Source of the DNA: Hippophae tibetana
Lineage: Eukaryota; Streptophyta; Magnoliopsida; Rosales; Elaeagnaceae
DNA: 64,000 bases
Assembly (NCBI GenBank): GCA_037013495.1
Contig: CM072812.1
Location: forward strand, 78,599,840-78,663,839
Reading direction: 5' to 3'
This document shows, piece by piece, positions 45,401 to 56,800 of this stretch. How positions within the stretch are numbered: position 1 is the stretch's first letter; every line of letters begins with the position of its first letter. The notes beneath the pieces were generated by a model, which made no database searches, was not told the DNA's origin, and was given only the letters and a program-made list of their open reading frames with translations. A program made the position numbers and the translations under genes.

Positions 45401-47585
45401 TGTCTAGTTGTTCAAGGTACCCCTTTATTTCCTCATCTAAATCTTCTTCAACCTTTTCAAGTGTAAGAACGGTTTCAAGCTTGTCTTCTATTCTGGTTCG
45501 GAAAAAGGTGTTTTGGACAAGATTATCCAAAGGATCAACATCGAATATTTCATCGATGGCAGAAATAGAAGGGAAAGGTGAAGAATCAAAAACTTTAAAA
45601 TGAACAGTCTCTCCTAAGACTGTCATTGTCAAATTTCCATCTTGGACATCAATAATAGTTTTAGTAGTTGCCATAAATGGTCTACCAAGCAATATTGTGT
45701 GCTCTCTGTCCAATGCTGGATTTTCTTGCATATCCAGAACCACAAAGTCAACAGGTATTATCAGTTTGTCTACCTGTACCAAAACATCCTCAACTATTCC
45801 CTCTGGATATTTAAGAGATCTATCTGCAAGTTGAAGGGACATAGTTGTGGGTTTTAAATCCCCTAGATTGAGTTGTAAGAATATAGAGTAGGGCATCAAA
45901 TTTATACTAGCACCTAAATCAAGCATTGCTTTAGCAACCTTCCTATCCCCCATAGTTATGTTTATAATAAAACTTCCAGGGTCTTTCAACTTAGGGAGTA
46001 GTTTGTGCTGAAGTACAGCGCTAGAAATTTCTGATACTACTACTCGTTCATTCAGTTCATACCTCCTTTTCTTAGTGTTCAACTCTTTGAAAAACTTGGC
46101 ATATGAGGGCACATTCATGATCACTTCTAACAATGGTAAATTGATATTCACTTTAGAGAGCATATTAAAAAGATCATTGAATTGCTTATCTTGTTTGGAC
46201 TCTTTTAACCGGTGGGGAAAAGGTACTTGTATCTGGTGTGGTTCTGTTGTCTTTTGAATTTTGGGGGTGTTAGATGACCCCCCAATGAGTTTTTCAGAAG
46301 GCTTGTTAAGTTTAACACTTGTTTCTCCTTTTTGCGAGATTAGAGTATCGCCTTCTCTATTACCTGAACTACAAGGTAGATTGTTAGAGATTTCAGGTAA
46401 ACTGGTATTGACTACCTTACCACTTCGAAGGGTTCTAACATCCTTTGCTTGTTCTGGTTGACTGGGCAACTTTCCTGGTTCTTTCTTTTGCATTTGTTCA
46501 GCCAGTTGCCCAACTTTAGATTCAATTCTTTTAACCGAAGCCTCCATGGTGTTCAACCTTTGATTAGTCATCAATTGGTTGTCACGACTAACTTGAATAA
46601 AAGCATTCAAGCTATCTTCTAAGGTTGGTTTAAAAGATTGGCTTGGTGGGTAAGGGTGGTTGTTATCCGACCTTAGTGTTGGATATTGGGTGTAGGCTGG
46701 GTGATTATAGGTGTTTGGATGATACCTTTGAAAAGATTGGACTTCCTCTATGGCATCGACACTAGAATCACAAGTATTTGAACAATTATGAGTACCATGC
46801 CCAATTGAACAACACACTTCATATACCTCTTGATTTGAAATTTGGTGGGAAGTGAGGAATTTCACTTGTTTAGTCAATTCAGCAAGTTGCAAGGTTATCT
46901 CATTATCAGAGCCGACTTCATTGACCTTTGCTTTCCTTCTACCACCTCTTTGTTGGGAATTAGAACCCAATAGCTCATAGAGATTATAGGTTTCCTCTGC
47001 GGTCTTTTCTCCTACAGCACCTCCAGCAGCATTATCAACCATGTATTGACTCTGTAGTGTCAATCCATCGTAAAAGAATTGGTTTTGTAGCTGTAATGGA
47101 AAGCTATGATTTTGACATTGAATGAAAAGGAGTTTGAATCGTTCCCAAGCTTCATGAAAGGGCTCTTCATACATTTGAGAAAATGTTGCTATCTTTGTTC
47201 TTAGATCAACAGTCTTTTGATGGGAATAGAACCTACCCATAAAAATTTCATAGACTACCTCCCAAGTTTTAAGAGAACCTGACTGTAGAGTAATGAACCA
47301 TGACCAAGCTTTATCTTTGAGAGTGTAAGGAAAACACCTCATCCTAAGTTGATCTTCATTAATTGCATGTAGTGGAAAGGTTTGGACAATAGCATAGAAT
47401 TCTCGAATGAAATTTAAAGGGTCTTCATTAGGGATACCGTAAAAGGAAGGTAACAAAGAATAATGAATCTTTTTCAATTCATAATTTCTTGCAGCCTCTT
47501 GTAATTGGATACCGGAAGTTACATTGCCAATGATTGGCATTGTATATTCTTTCATCTTTTTCCGCCTATCTTCAGCATCTCCCAT
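42414..47585 (-). CDS. Athila-like Gag-Pol polyprotein, intact
   Basis: 1723 codons, ATG at 47585 (minus CAACCATGGG). Gag about 1-390, including [16 protein letters not shown] and [20 protein letters not shown]. The knuckle near 258-268 ([11 protein letters not shown]) lacks the first Cys. Protease: [11 protein letters not shown] at about 555-565; the DLGAS form is usual for Athila. Reverse transcriptase about 820-1100, with FMDD at 1001-1004. RNase H: D1150, E1190, D1216, H1260. Integrase: His1361/1368 and Cys1399/1402 zinc site, then catalytic D1431, D1490, E1526 (35 residues apart). The [11 protein letters not shown] phrase (about 1584-1594) is typical of Athila. No stop or frameshift, so gag and pol are one frame and no free Gag would come from this ORF alone. 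Confidence 0.97.
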   Translation of the reverse strand: MGDAEDRRKKMKEYTMPIIGNVTSGIQLQEAARNYELKKIHYSLLPSFYGIPNEDPLNFIREFYAIVQTFPLHAINEDQLRMRCFPYTLKDKAWSWFITLQSGSLKTWEVVYEIFMGRFYSHQKTVDLRTKIATFSQMYEEPFHEAWERFKLLFIQCQNHSFPLQLQNQFFYDGLTLQSQYMVDNAAGGAVGEKTAEETYNLYELLGSNSQQRGGRRKAKVNEVGSDNEITLQLAELTKQVKFLTSHQISNQEVYEVCCSIGHGTHNCSNTCDSSVDAIEEVQSFQRYHPNTYNHPAYTQYPTLRSDNNHPYPPSQSFKPTLEDSLNAFIQVSRDNQLMTNQRLNTMEASVKRIESKVGQLAEQMQKKEPGKLPSQPEQAKDVRTLRSGKVVNTSLPEISNNLPCSSGNREGDTLISQKGETSVKLNKPSEKLIGGSSNTPKIQKTTEPHQIQVPFPHRLKESKQDKQFNDLFNMLSKVNINLPLLEVIMNVPSYAKFFKELNTKKRRYELNERVVVSEISSAVLQHKLLPKLKDPGSFIINITMGDRKVAKAMLDLGASINLMPYSIFLQLNLGDLKPTTMSLQLADRSLKYPEGIVEDVLVQVDKLIIPVDFVVLDMQENPALDREHTILLGRPFMATTKTIIDVQDGNLTMTVLGETVHFKVFDSSPFPSISAIDEIFDVDPLDNLVQNTFFRTRIEDKLETVLTLEKVEEDLDEEIKGYLEQLDNNEVMTKSSTLLNLPSSSSIKEANPPELELKDLPEHLKYVFLGEGETYPVIISSTLTKPQEKELIKVLKQFKKSIGWSIGDIRGISPTMCMHKINLEDGAKPVREAQRRLNPNMQEVVKKEILKLLEEGIIYPIADSKWVSPVHVVPKKSGITVVKNDKSELVPTRIITGWRMCIDFRKLNLYTKKDHFPLPFIDQMLERLAGHEFYCFLDGLSGYYQVPIAPEDQEKTTFTCPFGTFAFRRMPFGLCNAPATFQRCMISIFSDMVEKFIEIFMDDFSVFGNSFDDCLHKLTLVLERCIECNLTLSWEKSHFMVQQGIVLGHIISNKGIEVDKAKVELISKLPPPTSVKGIRSFLGHAGFYRRFIKDFSKISRPLCNLLSKDADFDFNNDCLTSFNTLKDKLTSTPVIMAPNWSLPFEIMCDASDYAIGAVLGQRVEKRLHVIYYASKTLNDAQMNYTTTEKEFLAIVFSLDKFRSYLVGSKVIVHSDHAALRYLLSKPNAKPRLIRWVLLLQEFDLEIKDKKGSENLVADHLSRLISDFNSLKDESNDDIVETFPDEQLFFIGPNPWYADIVNYLATGVLRPNTSYQEKKRFFKTIKDYFWDDPYLYKIGQDQVIRRCVPEEEHKSILTFCHELHCGGHFGGEKTARKILQSGFFWPTLFKDAHMFCAQCDRCQRTGNISKRDEMPLTSNLVVELFDVWGIDFMGPFPPSNGFQYILVAVDYVSKWVEAIPTKTNDANVVVKFLKDFIFSRFGTPRAIISDGGSHFCNKLFDGVLNKYNITHKVATPYHPQTSGLVEVSNRQIKGILERTVRPSRKDWAFKLNDALWAYRTAYKTPIGMSPYRLIFGKACQLPVELEHKAYWAIKELNMDLDKAGEKRVLQLHELEEIRNEAYENAKLYKERTKRYHDKRLVPKTFHPGMKVLLFNSRLRLFPGKLRSRWDGPFKIVQVSEHGVVELLDSKTQKTFKVNGHRVKPYVEEPNNIAEMDCIWLSNP

Positions 47586-47935
47586 GGTTGTTTGTAGTTG
47601 AAAATGATCCTCCTCCTATTGTGTATCAACATTTTGCTTTTAGTAGATATCTCTAAGAAATATTTATAACTTGATAAAACTTAAAAGCAAAAAGTGCAAG
47701 GAACCTAAATTTTTTTTTTTTTTTTTTTTTAAGCGAATGGACAGAATTTTTGAAACAAACGAATTTTATTTCATCTGAATTTTTATTACACGCAAACTAA
47801 AACAAAGGAAAATACAATAATGGGTGACCTCCCATACAGGACTAAAATTTATCGTCTTCTAGTTAGACGTTGCTTGGAGATTGCAGAATGAAAAACTCAA
47901 TGTCTCCTCTTCATTGAATTCATTTAAGTTTCAAA
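47586..47935 (-). other. Spacer between the two gag ORFs
   Basis: 350 bp, including a poly-A tract (minus; 47709-47731) and, at 47820-47935, a stretch resembling the sequence just after the pol stop (42350-42413): ATGGGTGACCTCCCAT against ATGGGTTGCCTCCCAT, then similar CGTCTT...TAGACGT/CAAGACGT blocks. Both ORFs therefore end in a related trailer. Confidence 0.75.
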
Positions 47936-49273
47936 TTAGTCTTTGCCTTTTTGCAAATGTTCAACTAACTGTTCAACTTGAACTTCCACCTTTTTGATAG
48001 AAGCTTCCACAGAGTCCAACCTTTGATTGGTTTTAGATTGGTTATCCCTACAGACTTGAATAAAAGAATTCAAGTTGTCCTCCAAGGTTGGTTTATTGGG
48101 AATGCTTCTTGGAATAGGTGGGTGGAATTGCTGGCCTGCCTGGTTTGAGCTTTGAGTGAAAGGAGGGTTGTTTTGCCTCCAAGAGAAATTTGGATGACTT
48201 CTCCACCCAGGATTATAGGTATTTGAATTGGGATCAAACCTTGGTCTCTGTTGATATGCTCCCAACACATTGACCTGTTCAGGTCCAGTTGTTTCTCCTT
48301 GATATGGACAGGCTTCAGTACCATGTCCCATGTTGCTATACAAACCATATTGATCATTATTGGTGTTGGTTTGTGTAGCGAGAAGGGCAACTTGCTTAGT
48401 CAGTTGAACAAGTTGTTGTTGAACTTCATTACTGGAGTCGATTTCATGAACTCCAGCTTTTCTCACTCGGGAGCTTTTCTGTTGGGAATTAGCACCCAAC
48501 ATCTCAAAGAGGTTATACGTCTCTGAGGCAGTTTTTTCTCCTATTGCTCCTCCTGCAGCGTTGTCGACAATGAACTGACATTGTTGTGTAAGTCCATCGT
48601 AAAAGAATTGGTTCTGCAACTGCAGGGGAAAGCTATGATGGGGACACTGAGTGAGAAACATCTTGAACCTATCCCAAGCTTCATGGAATGGTTCTCCATC
48701 CATCTGAGAGAAAGTAGCAATCTTTCCTCTCAACTCTGATGTTTTTTGATGGGAATAGAATTTTCCCATGAATTTATTGTAAATGTTACCCCATGTCATC
48801 AGAGAACCTGGGGGAAGTGACATCAACCAAGCTTTGGCCTTATCCTTTAGAGTGTAGGGAAAACATCTCATCCTAAGTTGATCCTCGTTTAGAATACCGA
48901 GGGGGAATGTTTGGACCGTAGCATAGAAATCTCTCATAAAGGAAAGAGAATCTTCATTAGGTAACCCATAAAAGGAAGGAAGCATAGAAAAATGAATATT
49001 TTTAAGGTCGTAATTCCGAGCAGCCTCCCCCAACTGGATAGCGGCAGTTGCCGTGCCTATTACCGGTCTTGCAAACTCTTTCATTGTGGTTTCCCTAATA
49101 TGTTGGTTTTCCTCCATTTCTTTTGGTTCTAGTAAAGGATTAAGACTTGGTTCTATGTTTGGCTCAAAAACAGGTTGATGGGTAGAATCCAGTTTTGTTG
49201 ACACTTGTTTAAATTTATGAAATTTATTTACATATGGTGTAAGGGGGTTTCCTAAGGATCTCCTACCACGCAT
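47936..49273 (-). CDS. Extra Athila-like Gag ORF without pol
   Basis: 445 codons, ATG at 49273, stop at 47936. A complete gag domain (about 65-330) with [50 protein letters not shown] and [20 protein letters not shown]. It keeps the Athila phrase YNPGWRSHPNFSW, which the gag part of Gag-Pol lacks. The knuckle is reduced to GHGTEAC. It has about 60 extra N-terminal residues and ends in a Gln/Lys-rich coiled-coil-like tail (VEQLVEHLQKGKD), parallel to about residues 355-367 of Gag-Pol. The two gag copies look roughly 55-65% identical by eye, so they diverged long ago, yet both are open. It is first after the 5' leader and so best placed for translation. It could supply excess capsid protein (inference). 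Confidence 0.93.
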   Translation of the reverse strand: MRGRRSLGNPLTPYVNKFHKFKQVSTKLDSTHQPVFEPNIEPSLNPLLEPKEMEENQHIRETTMKEFARPVIGTATAAIQLGEAARNYDLKNIHFSMLPSFYGLPNEDSLSFMRDFYATVQTFPLGILNEDQLRMRCFPYTLKDKAKAWLMSLPPGSLMTWGNIYNKFMGKFYSHQKTSELRGKIATFSQMDGEPFHEAWDRFKMFLTQCPHHSFPLQLQNQFFYDGLTQQCQFIVDNAAGGAIGEKTASETYNLFEMLGANSQQKSSRVRKAGVHEIDSSNEVQQQLVQLTKQVALLATQTNTNNDQYGLYSNMGHGTEACPYQGETTGPEQVNVLGAYQQRPRFDPNSNTYNPGWRSHPNFSWRQNNPPFTQSSNQAGQQFHPPIPRSIPNKPTLEDNLNSFIQVCRDNQSKTNQRLDSVEASIKKVEVQVEQLVEHLQKGKD

Positions 49274-49648
49274 AGACTATTGTAAACGTAAATTTAAAAC
49301 TCCTGTCAACAAAATAATAAAAAAAAAAATTTAGATAAAATTTACATGTTATTTTATACAAAACACTAAACAAAACTAGTTAAACCCTAAAAAAAAAACA
49401 AATTTTATTTTTTTTATTTTTTTTTATTTTTTTATTTTTATTTTTTTGTAACATAATTAGTATTAACCAAGAGTGCTCCCAGGAAAGAATGGTGGTGCAA
49501 ACGGCACCTTAAATACCATTCTCCTAGCCAGAGCAACGTTCCCAGGAAAGACTAGTGGCACAAAGGCTTCCAAGAACTAGTCTCCTAGACAGAACTCCCT
49601 TAGATTTTTACTTTTCATGTTAGTTAATTAAGTATAAATTCAAGTAAT

Positions 49649-49683
<35 letters not shown>

Positions 49684-50144
49684 AACGGTAATTTTATTTT
49701 ACTATTCACGCTATATAATGTCTTATTAACTTAAAACTTTTTTTTTTTGAAATTTAAGTTTTTGAATTTTTTTTTTTTTTTTTTTTTTTTATGAACGGTA
49801 ATTTTATTTTACTATTCACGCTATATTATTTCTTATTAACTTAAAAATTTTTTATATTTTGAATTTTGAATTTTTTTTTTTTTTCTTTGTTTTGTTTTTT
49901 TTTTTTTTACTATTTATGAACGGTAAATTTTTTTACTTCAAATTTCAAATTTCTAAATTATTTTACAAAAAAAAAAAAAAATTATTATTTTTTTTATTTT
50001 TTATTTTTTTATTTTTTTATTTTTTTATTTTTATTTTTTTATTTATTATGAATTTTGAAATTTGATTATTATTAAAATATCACAATTATTTACAGCACAA
50101 AAATGTTTTTAAAATTTTGATAAATAATTTAAAAACGCTATTCC
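49274..50144 (-). other. Element 3 5' leader
   Basis: Noncoding leader between primer binding site and the first ATG. 49440-49620 matches 13480-13640 and 31350-31510 of elements 1 and 2. 49650-50060 is poly-T rich (plus strand) with three copies of ATGAACGGTAATTTTATTTT or variants at 49681, 49791 and about 49916. Long homopolymers here make exact length unreliable. Confidence 0.8.
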
Positions 50145-50197
50145 TCCCCGGCAACGGCGCCAAAAACTTGATGACCAAATCCCCGGCAACGGCGCCA
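50145..50197 (-). other. Element 3 duplicated primer binding site (tRNA-Asp type)
   Basis: Minus-strand TGGCGCCGTTGCCGGGGA occurs at 50180-50197, 6 nt from the LTR, and again at 50145-50162. The repeat period is 35 bp, and the segment between them includes TGATGA plus flank, resembling the LTR terminus. Complementary to the 3' end of plant tRNA-Asp. Element 2 has a single copy. Confidence 0.9.
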
Positions 50198-50203
50198 AAA
50201 ACT

Positions 50204-52209
50204 TGATGAACGAAAACCGGCATCGCCGATTCCCGCAAATACTTTGGTTTTAATATTTATAAAACTCTCGCAAGTGCACGAATCATTTCGAAGAAAATGA
50301 TAAGTATACTCCCAAGGTCGATCTAAGGAAGGAATGTATGTGGTTTTTAATTTATTATTCAAACTTTTAAAAACGAAATTAAATCCTAAACATCCTGTCA
50401 CGATAGTTTGGTTTTTGTGTTCCTAATCTAATAACATAAAATAAACATATATACAGATTAATTAAATATAGTCTAATAACATAAAAATAAACATAGATAC
50501 AAATTCAATAAATAATTATCTAAAAATAAACATATATACGGATTCAATAAATATTCATGCAAATTTTTATCATTTATATTAGCGGAGTATTTATGGATAT
50601 AATAACTAAATTAATTATGCTTGCTCATATTAACTAGGTTATTAAAGATATAAATTGATATTTTATTGATTCTCTCTTTTTTATATAAATACCACCTTTG
50701 GTAGGGTTAGATATTCTTTGTTAACTAAACAAATCAATTAACACCTATGGGTGGGGTTGATAACTAATATGCTTAATTAAATTAATTCCTTTTTCTAAGA
50801 GATTGAAAATGAACCATTTAAATGCCACCTTTGGTGGGGTTAGACAATTTAAACATTATTCAAGGTGTCCAAATTAAACTTAAGAATTTAATTATCCGAG
50901 TACTAACTTTCAAGTTTTAAAACCACTATTGAAAACATGTTGTCAATACATTTTCACATAATAATTCTTATAAAAACTTTTGAAATAGAGTTTCACTCTA
51001 ACTACCGGGCGATTGTACCAACAAATAAAAGAGCACTACTCTAAATTAGACCGGATAACTAAACCTTAAAATCTAATTTTCGGGTTTAAGTTTGTAATGA
51101 AAAATAATATATTTCTCTCTAACATTCTTAATATAAAATCTTGAATAAAAACAAAATCAATTCATTTTAAAGATTTTTACCTATTTAATATTTCGCAAGC
51201 ATAACAACGTCGTTATTACATCATTTTTACTAAACAGCTAGCATAGTTAAATTTAACCACAGACAAGTTGAATATAACATGTAAGAATAAAGCATAAAAA
51301 TAACTGTAAAGAAAATAAAATCCTTACAGAACTTCGACGCTATTCCCGTTGCTAGAAAACCTCCGAGCGGAATTTGCACTTCCATATATTGAATCAAAAA
51401 TCTAAATTATTACAAAAACATTACAAGTTCCTCTCAAAAAGAGAAGAACACTAAACCTAAGAGAATTGAACTAAAAACTAAGAGAAAAACTAAGAAAAGC
51501 TTAGAAACTTAGAAAGAAACTAAGAGAAACTAAAAACTAAGAAATGAGAGAAAGAAAGGAGAGAGAAGTGAGTTTTGAAGGTGTGTTTTGAAGTGAATGG
51601 AAGGGGGGTATTTATAGGTGAGGATGGAGAGAAAAAATGAGTAAAAAAATGTTAAAAAAATATTAAAAAATGTAAAAACGCGTATTGGAATTGCTGATGT
51701 CATCAATGACGTCAGCATGACGTCACAGGGGCGGCTGCACGTGAAAAATGGGGCGAAAACGCGTTGGGCGCGCGGAGGGGGGCTGCTGGGGCGCTGCGCG
51801 CAGCTCGGCGCGCGTGAACAGTGCCAGCGCGCGCGGGCGCGCGCGGAATGGGGCGCTGGGGCGCGCGCGGCTGGGCGCTGGGCTGCGCGCACGGCTGGGC
51901 TGCGGCGCGCAATTTCCGTCTTTTTGACATTTTTGACCTTTTCGACCCATTTCGTCCGATTTTTCCATGTTTGTTGACCTTTTCTCACTTATTTGTTGAT
52001 ATATTTGTGATGTATTGCTTCAAATATTCCTCTTTGAGTCTTTACATTGCATTTTTAAGCCAAAATACCTGAAAAACAATAAAAATACCCGTGATTCCGA
52101 AAAAGACAAATTTATATAAATATATGATAAAACATATAAATATATGTATTTTTAATCAATTAAGGTACATAAAATCATGGTTATTTTAGTGCTTTTTGAG
52201 CACTCATCA
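50204..52209 (-). repeat. Element 3 5' LTR
   Basis: 2006 bp, TGATGA...TCATCA. TATA 51608-51616 (minus), TGACGTCA at 51707-51714 and 51718-51725, GC block 51726-51912. Transcription would start about 30 nt left of the TATA box and leave a leader of well over 1 kb of R-U5. Confidence 0.95.
51608..51725 (-). promoter_or_regulatory. Element 3 LTR promoter: TATA box and as-1-like TGACGTCA pair
   Basis: Minus strand: two perfect TGACGTCA palindromes with starts 11 bp apart (51707-51714 and 51718-51725), about 90-110 bp upstream of TATAAATAC (51608-51616). The same module is at 39872-39989, 28463-28561, 34042-34140, 14071-14167 and 10684-10792. Known: paired TGACG motifs about one helical turn apart (as-1 of the 35S promoter) bind TGA bZIP factors and respond to salicylate and oxidative stress. 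Function here is inferred. Confidence 0.7.
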
Positions 52210-52214
52210 AAAGG

Positions 52215-53070
52215 TTTAAAAGAAGCTTCTACTAGTGCCACTGATTATTTTTTTCTAAATGGATTCAAGTGGAATCTCTAGGACGAATACATGAGGAAAA
52301 GGTGATTTGATTTATCTGGAATTCTATAATTTGTTAGTAGTCTACCTAAGGAGCTTGTTACCGATAACAAGAGGCAATTTACAAGTCGTAACATCAAGGA
52401 TTTTTCCATCAAATACAACATCAAGATATGTCACTCAATGCCATATCATCCCCAAGCCAATGGTCAAGTAGATTCTTCCAACAAATTAATCATCAACCTA
52501 CTAAAGAAAAGGTTTGAGAGTGCAAAAGGAAGATGGATTGAGAAGTTGCCTAGGGCATTAGGTACTATCAGGACTAGCCCTCGGAAGAGCACTAATGATA
52601 CCTCATTTTCCCTGGTCTATAGGACTAAAGAAATAATACCAACTAAAGTTATAGTACCCATTGTAAGATAGGCCCTAATAGAAGAACAGAACGATGCAAG
52701 TAGAGCAATTGAGTTGGCCCTTACCGAGGAAAAAAAGAATGAAGCTTTGAAGAAGATAATCAAGTAGAAAATAAAAGTATCAGATTATTACAACAAGGTC
52801 GTGCATTTCAAATTGTTTTTCATGGATGATTGGATTCTCATAAGGGTTTTCCCTAGCAAGAAGGAATGGATGGCCAGTAAAATGGGTGCAAATTGGGAAG
52901 GACCTTATCAAATAATTGAGACAACACTAGAAAGGGCCTACTTATTGAGAAGCATTGAAGAAGATGAGGATGGAACAAACTGGAATGCCAGACACTTAAA
53001 AAAAATACTACCTCTAAAATATCTTAATTTACTACTTACATATAGCATCATTATATGCATGCATATGAAG
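52215..53070 (+). pseudogene. Tat integrase, part 2
   Basis: Continues from 38463. Frames 52438-52671 and 52801-53073 show PKELVTDNKRQF (second catalytic Asp, about 52350), then MPYHPQANGQVDSSNK, in which the catalytic Glu of GQVE-type motifs is Asp. The last frame has KMGANWEGPYQI and ARHLKKILP, the integrase C-terminal GPF/Y-like ending. Interrupted by stops. Confidence 0.8.
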
Positions 53071-53110
53071 TAGGTTCCTTTAACAAATGATTCTCTCAAA
53101 GAATTTTTCT

Positions 53111-53700
53111 ACTATTATATGTCTCGGGTTGATCACATTGGTTAAGAACTAGCTAGACTGCCCTGACACTTGTGAAAGTAACAAGCTGATCACCTTGGTT
53201 AGGAAATAGGTTGGCACTTTAACAATGAAGGGAGAGCTAAGCACCTTGGTTAGGAACCAAGTAGAGCTCCTTTCCTACTATTATATGTCACGGGTTGATC
53301 ACCTTGGTTAAGAACCGAGTAGAGCGCCCTGACACTTGGAAAAGTCATGAGTTGATCATCTCGGTCAGGAACCAAATTGGCACCTTTAAAGTGAAGGAAG
53401 AGTTGAGCACCACGATCAAGAACTAGGTATATCTCTCTTTCCCACTATTATATGTCATAGGTTGAACACCTTGATTAAGAACCAGGTAAACTGCCCTGAC
53501 ACTTTCAAAAGTCACGAGTTGATCTTCTCGATCAGGAACTAGGTTGGTGCTATAATAGTAAAGGAAGAGCTAAGAACTTGGGTTAGGAACCATGTAGAGC
53601 TCCCTCTCTCACTATTATATGTCATAAGAAGATCACCTTGGTTAAGAAATAGGTAGAGCACCCTAACACTTACAAAAGTCCATGATTCATCCACCTTGGT
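53111..53700 (+). repeat. About 167-bp tandem repeat in the Tat 3' region
   Basis: ACTATTATAT begins at 53111, 53277, 53444 and 53611, spacing 166, 167 and 167. Each unit contains two or more sub-repeats of GATCACCTTGGTTAAGAAC type and a CCCTGACACTT block. Units have diverged. Tandem repeats downstream of integrase are known for Tat-lineage elements. Confidence 0.9.
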
Positions 53701-53821
53701 CCAAAACATGAAAATGGAAATATGTATTGGCCTAGTATGGGAAGATTTATTTAAAAAAACTTATCGCTCGAGCTTACAATGATCTTAAAGATTTATTAAT
53801 ACATAGCCTAGTCCCATGAAA

Positions 53822-56800
53822 TTAAAAATTCCTCAAACACTTAGACACACGACCGGTGTCAAGGTCATTTGTTTCCTCAACCAAGGGAAATAGCTTGGCC
53901 AGAATCTTGATGATTTTCTTTTGTGCACTGGCCATTGTTTCGGGATGGATAGACCTCAATGCGAGCACAACATGGTACAATTCTTCAACGACCTTCATCA
54001 CCATGAGGAACACTCATTCAGATCACTTCATATAGAAGTTTGCCCAATAAGACTCCCTATCCATAAGGGCAGCCATTTTAGTTAGGGTCCTCATCTCTCA
54101 AGCTTGAATTTAGGATAATTGTTGTTTATAAGAAATGAGCTCACACTTGGTCTCCTAAAAAGTATTAACTTTCCTTCAAGTTTGAATACCTCGACTTCTA
54201 GTTTTCTAACCACGCTTTTAAGCATACCATTTTCCACTTTCAAAGCTCAAACTAAATTATGTTAGCTCGATTAGAATCTATAAAGTTTGACCAAAAAAGA
54301 TGGAGAAGGAGTTGGAAACTATGTTTATTGCCTGGATTTAACAAGTGTCCATAACCCCCTTTTATAGGGGATGATATTAAGAATATGAATGGTGACACGT
54401 TTCCCAAAAACAAGTGTATGAGTCAACATCATAAATATATAATACAAATGACATAAATGTACAATTGTGCAGACAAATTGAATTTTCATTAATAAAGTTA
54501 AGATTACAAAGAAGGTTGAGCTCATGACCACACAAGTAGAAGTAACGTAGAGCTCGAAAAATTTAAAAAGCTTATAGGCCCTAAAATATATTACAACAGT
54601 ATGCTTGAGCCATAAAGATCAATGGTCATGTCCATACCCTCTACACATGTCACCTTAGCTCCATCATCACTCTCACCAGACTCTTAGCCTTCCTCCTCGT
54701 CCCTCTCTTGAGATTTCATAGGCATGTATTAGGGAGTGACCAGAATATCTAGAATATGATAGTAGTAATCCCTCAGGTCCCTCTTCTTGGCTTCCATTTT
54801 AAAGGATTCCATGGCCAACTCATACCCAATCTTGAAACTCGAGATGAGTTGCTTGGCCATTGCATCAAGTTCGACCTTTGTTTTCTCTTTAGACTTAGCC
54901 AATTTACGATTACATACCTCAATCATAGCCTTAAATTTTTTTGGGCCTCCTCAATCTCACCCTTGGCTTTTCTTTGAGCCTCTTCGAGCTCATTAAGACA
55001 TTTGGAGTTTTCATTCATCTCGATGGTGGCCTTAGTCAGTTTTTCCTCTTTATCTATAGTCTCGCCCTCCCAATTATTAGTCCTCGCCAACAAAATTGTG
55101 TACCTAGCTCGAGTGGAGGCATGACCCTATTTTTCTTGGGCCAGTTCATGCTTTAAATTCCCCACACTTTGAGCCCTATCAAACTTGTAAAGTAGCTTCA
55201 ACTAAAAGAAAGAAAAAAACGTGTGCGAGGTCAAACTTGTGAAAACACAAATTATTATTATAAACATAAGAAGCGAGGTAGGATTAACACACTTGGTACA
55301 TATGGCGATGGATGACAATCTCAGAGCTTGTATCTTCACATATGGCCTCGAGTTGCTTCTCATAAGCTTCGATGGGATGATGAAGCACGTAATGATCAAG
55401 TTGCTCTAGCACCAAGCCCTGATGTAAAACCACCCCATCCATGTCGATGGTAAGATCATTGACGACATCTTTCCCCTTCCTCGAATCCCATGCAGGGTGG
55501 TCAGATTCTTTAGGACCCGAACTGGGAAGTGGTGAAATGTGTTGGTATTGCGACGTGGATAAAGGCTCAAAGACATTAAATGGCTTCGGGTTAAGCGTGG
55601 GCTCATTGATGGTCATTTTCCTCTTCCTTTTAGAGGGGATAAAGATACTTTCTTGCCTAGATGATTTTCTCATCTTCTTACCTTTGGAGGAGTCCCTCCC
55701 AAAAATGGGAGGTGTACTCTTTTGGGAGCTCACCTATGAGGAAATGACCTTACCCTTTAGTCGAGTCAAAAGAGAGGTGGCATTGAACTCCATAATATCT
55801 ACAAAACAAGGTCCATGAGGTGTTATTTTCATAAGATAGCAACAAAAAAATAAAAGAGATGAAAAAGGTTGAAGTCTCAGGGCTAGTTCACCATCGTCAA
55901 CAACCACCTCAAACCTTCCCCTACAGATAATCCTATGGAGGGCTCCACCAAACCCCACCTCATCAGCCAGCATGCCACAAAGAGCGAGGTATTTAACGAA
56001 TGCCTCAATAGGGTTCTCTTAGAGATATAGTTATGGATATCAGTCAGTGGTTGCTTTGCATCCAAACTCAAGGTCATGATGAAGGAACCCATATTCCTTA
56101 TCACTACCTTAGTTTCATTTTAGATGCTCCTTATCAACCTTGTGCCACTAGTAGAAGATTCCCACCGGCCTAAGATAGAAGAAATATTCTTTCTAATTCT
56201 TAAGGAGGGACACATTTATACCTTGGTCCTATTTTACTGACATGTATACCCTCCTTGGGTTTATTGGGTTCTGCTTCAAGATATAGGCCTCATTAAACTC
56301 ATGCATCTCCAAATTCATCTCGAGCTCTTGGCATATCACTATAAGGTAGAGCAGATACCTCCACCCATTAGGCATCAGTTGACCTGATACGAGCTGAGTC
56401 CTAACCAAAAATCACCTTATGAGAGAGTATATGGGAGCCTCAGCCCCAACCATAGAGCTTTATTGTGAAAGATCGTCCACCTGGTTAGAGATTTGTCATT
56501 GTCACAAGCCCCCATCAATGGAATCATTATTTGAGGATAGGATGTTGTATGTTTTCCTCAACCTCTCCTTTTCCTGAGGTGATAGTCCACTGGTCTTAAT
56601 TTTGGCCTACCAACCCTTGGTATGGCCTGTAGGTTCCCCAGACCCTATGTTCCTCACTTTCTTCCTTCATGTCCTAGACATTGATATCTGAGTCTAGGGC
56701 ATGTTCAACCTAATTTTTGGAACTTCCTAAGGATAAGTGATAGAGGTAGGGGATTGAGGCTGAGATTGACTTTCTTCGCTTGTAGAGTTTGTCTTGGAAG

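Larger units (their letters stand above)
38464..52214 (-). mobile_element. Element 3: complete Athila-like LTR retrotransposon with two gag ORFs
   Basis: Target duplication AAAGG at 38464-38468 and 52210-52214 brackets a 13,741-bp element (38469-52209), minus orientation. 5' LTR 50204-52209, primer binding site 50180-50197 (plus a second copy at 50145-50162), leader, gag-only ORF 47936-49273, gag-pol ORF 42414-47585, a 1.9-kb noncoding trailer and PPT 40518-40532, then 3' LTR 38469-40517. No env-like ORF. The LTRs differ by very few substitutions that I can see (for example 38963/50704 and 39315/51048) and by short indels in the GC block. With an intact pol this element could be autonomous and recent. 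Confidence 0.96.

Noticed and set aside
50145..50197. Possible tRNA-Asp gene
   Set aside because: Only the 18-nt complement of the tRNA 3' end is present; this is a primer binding site.
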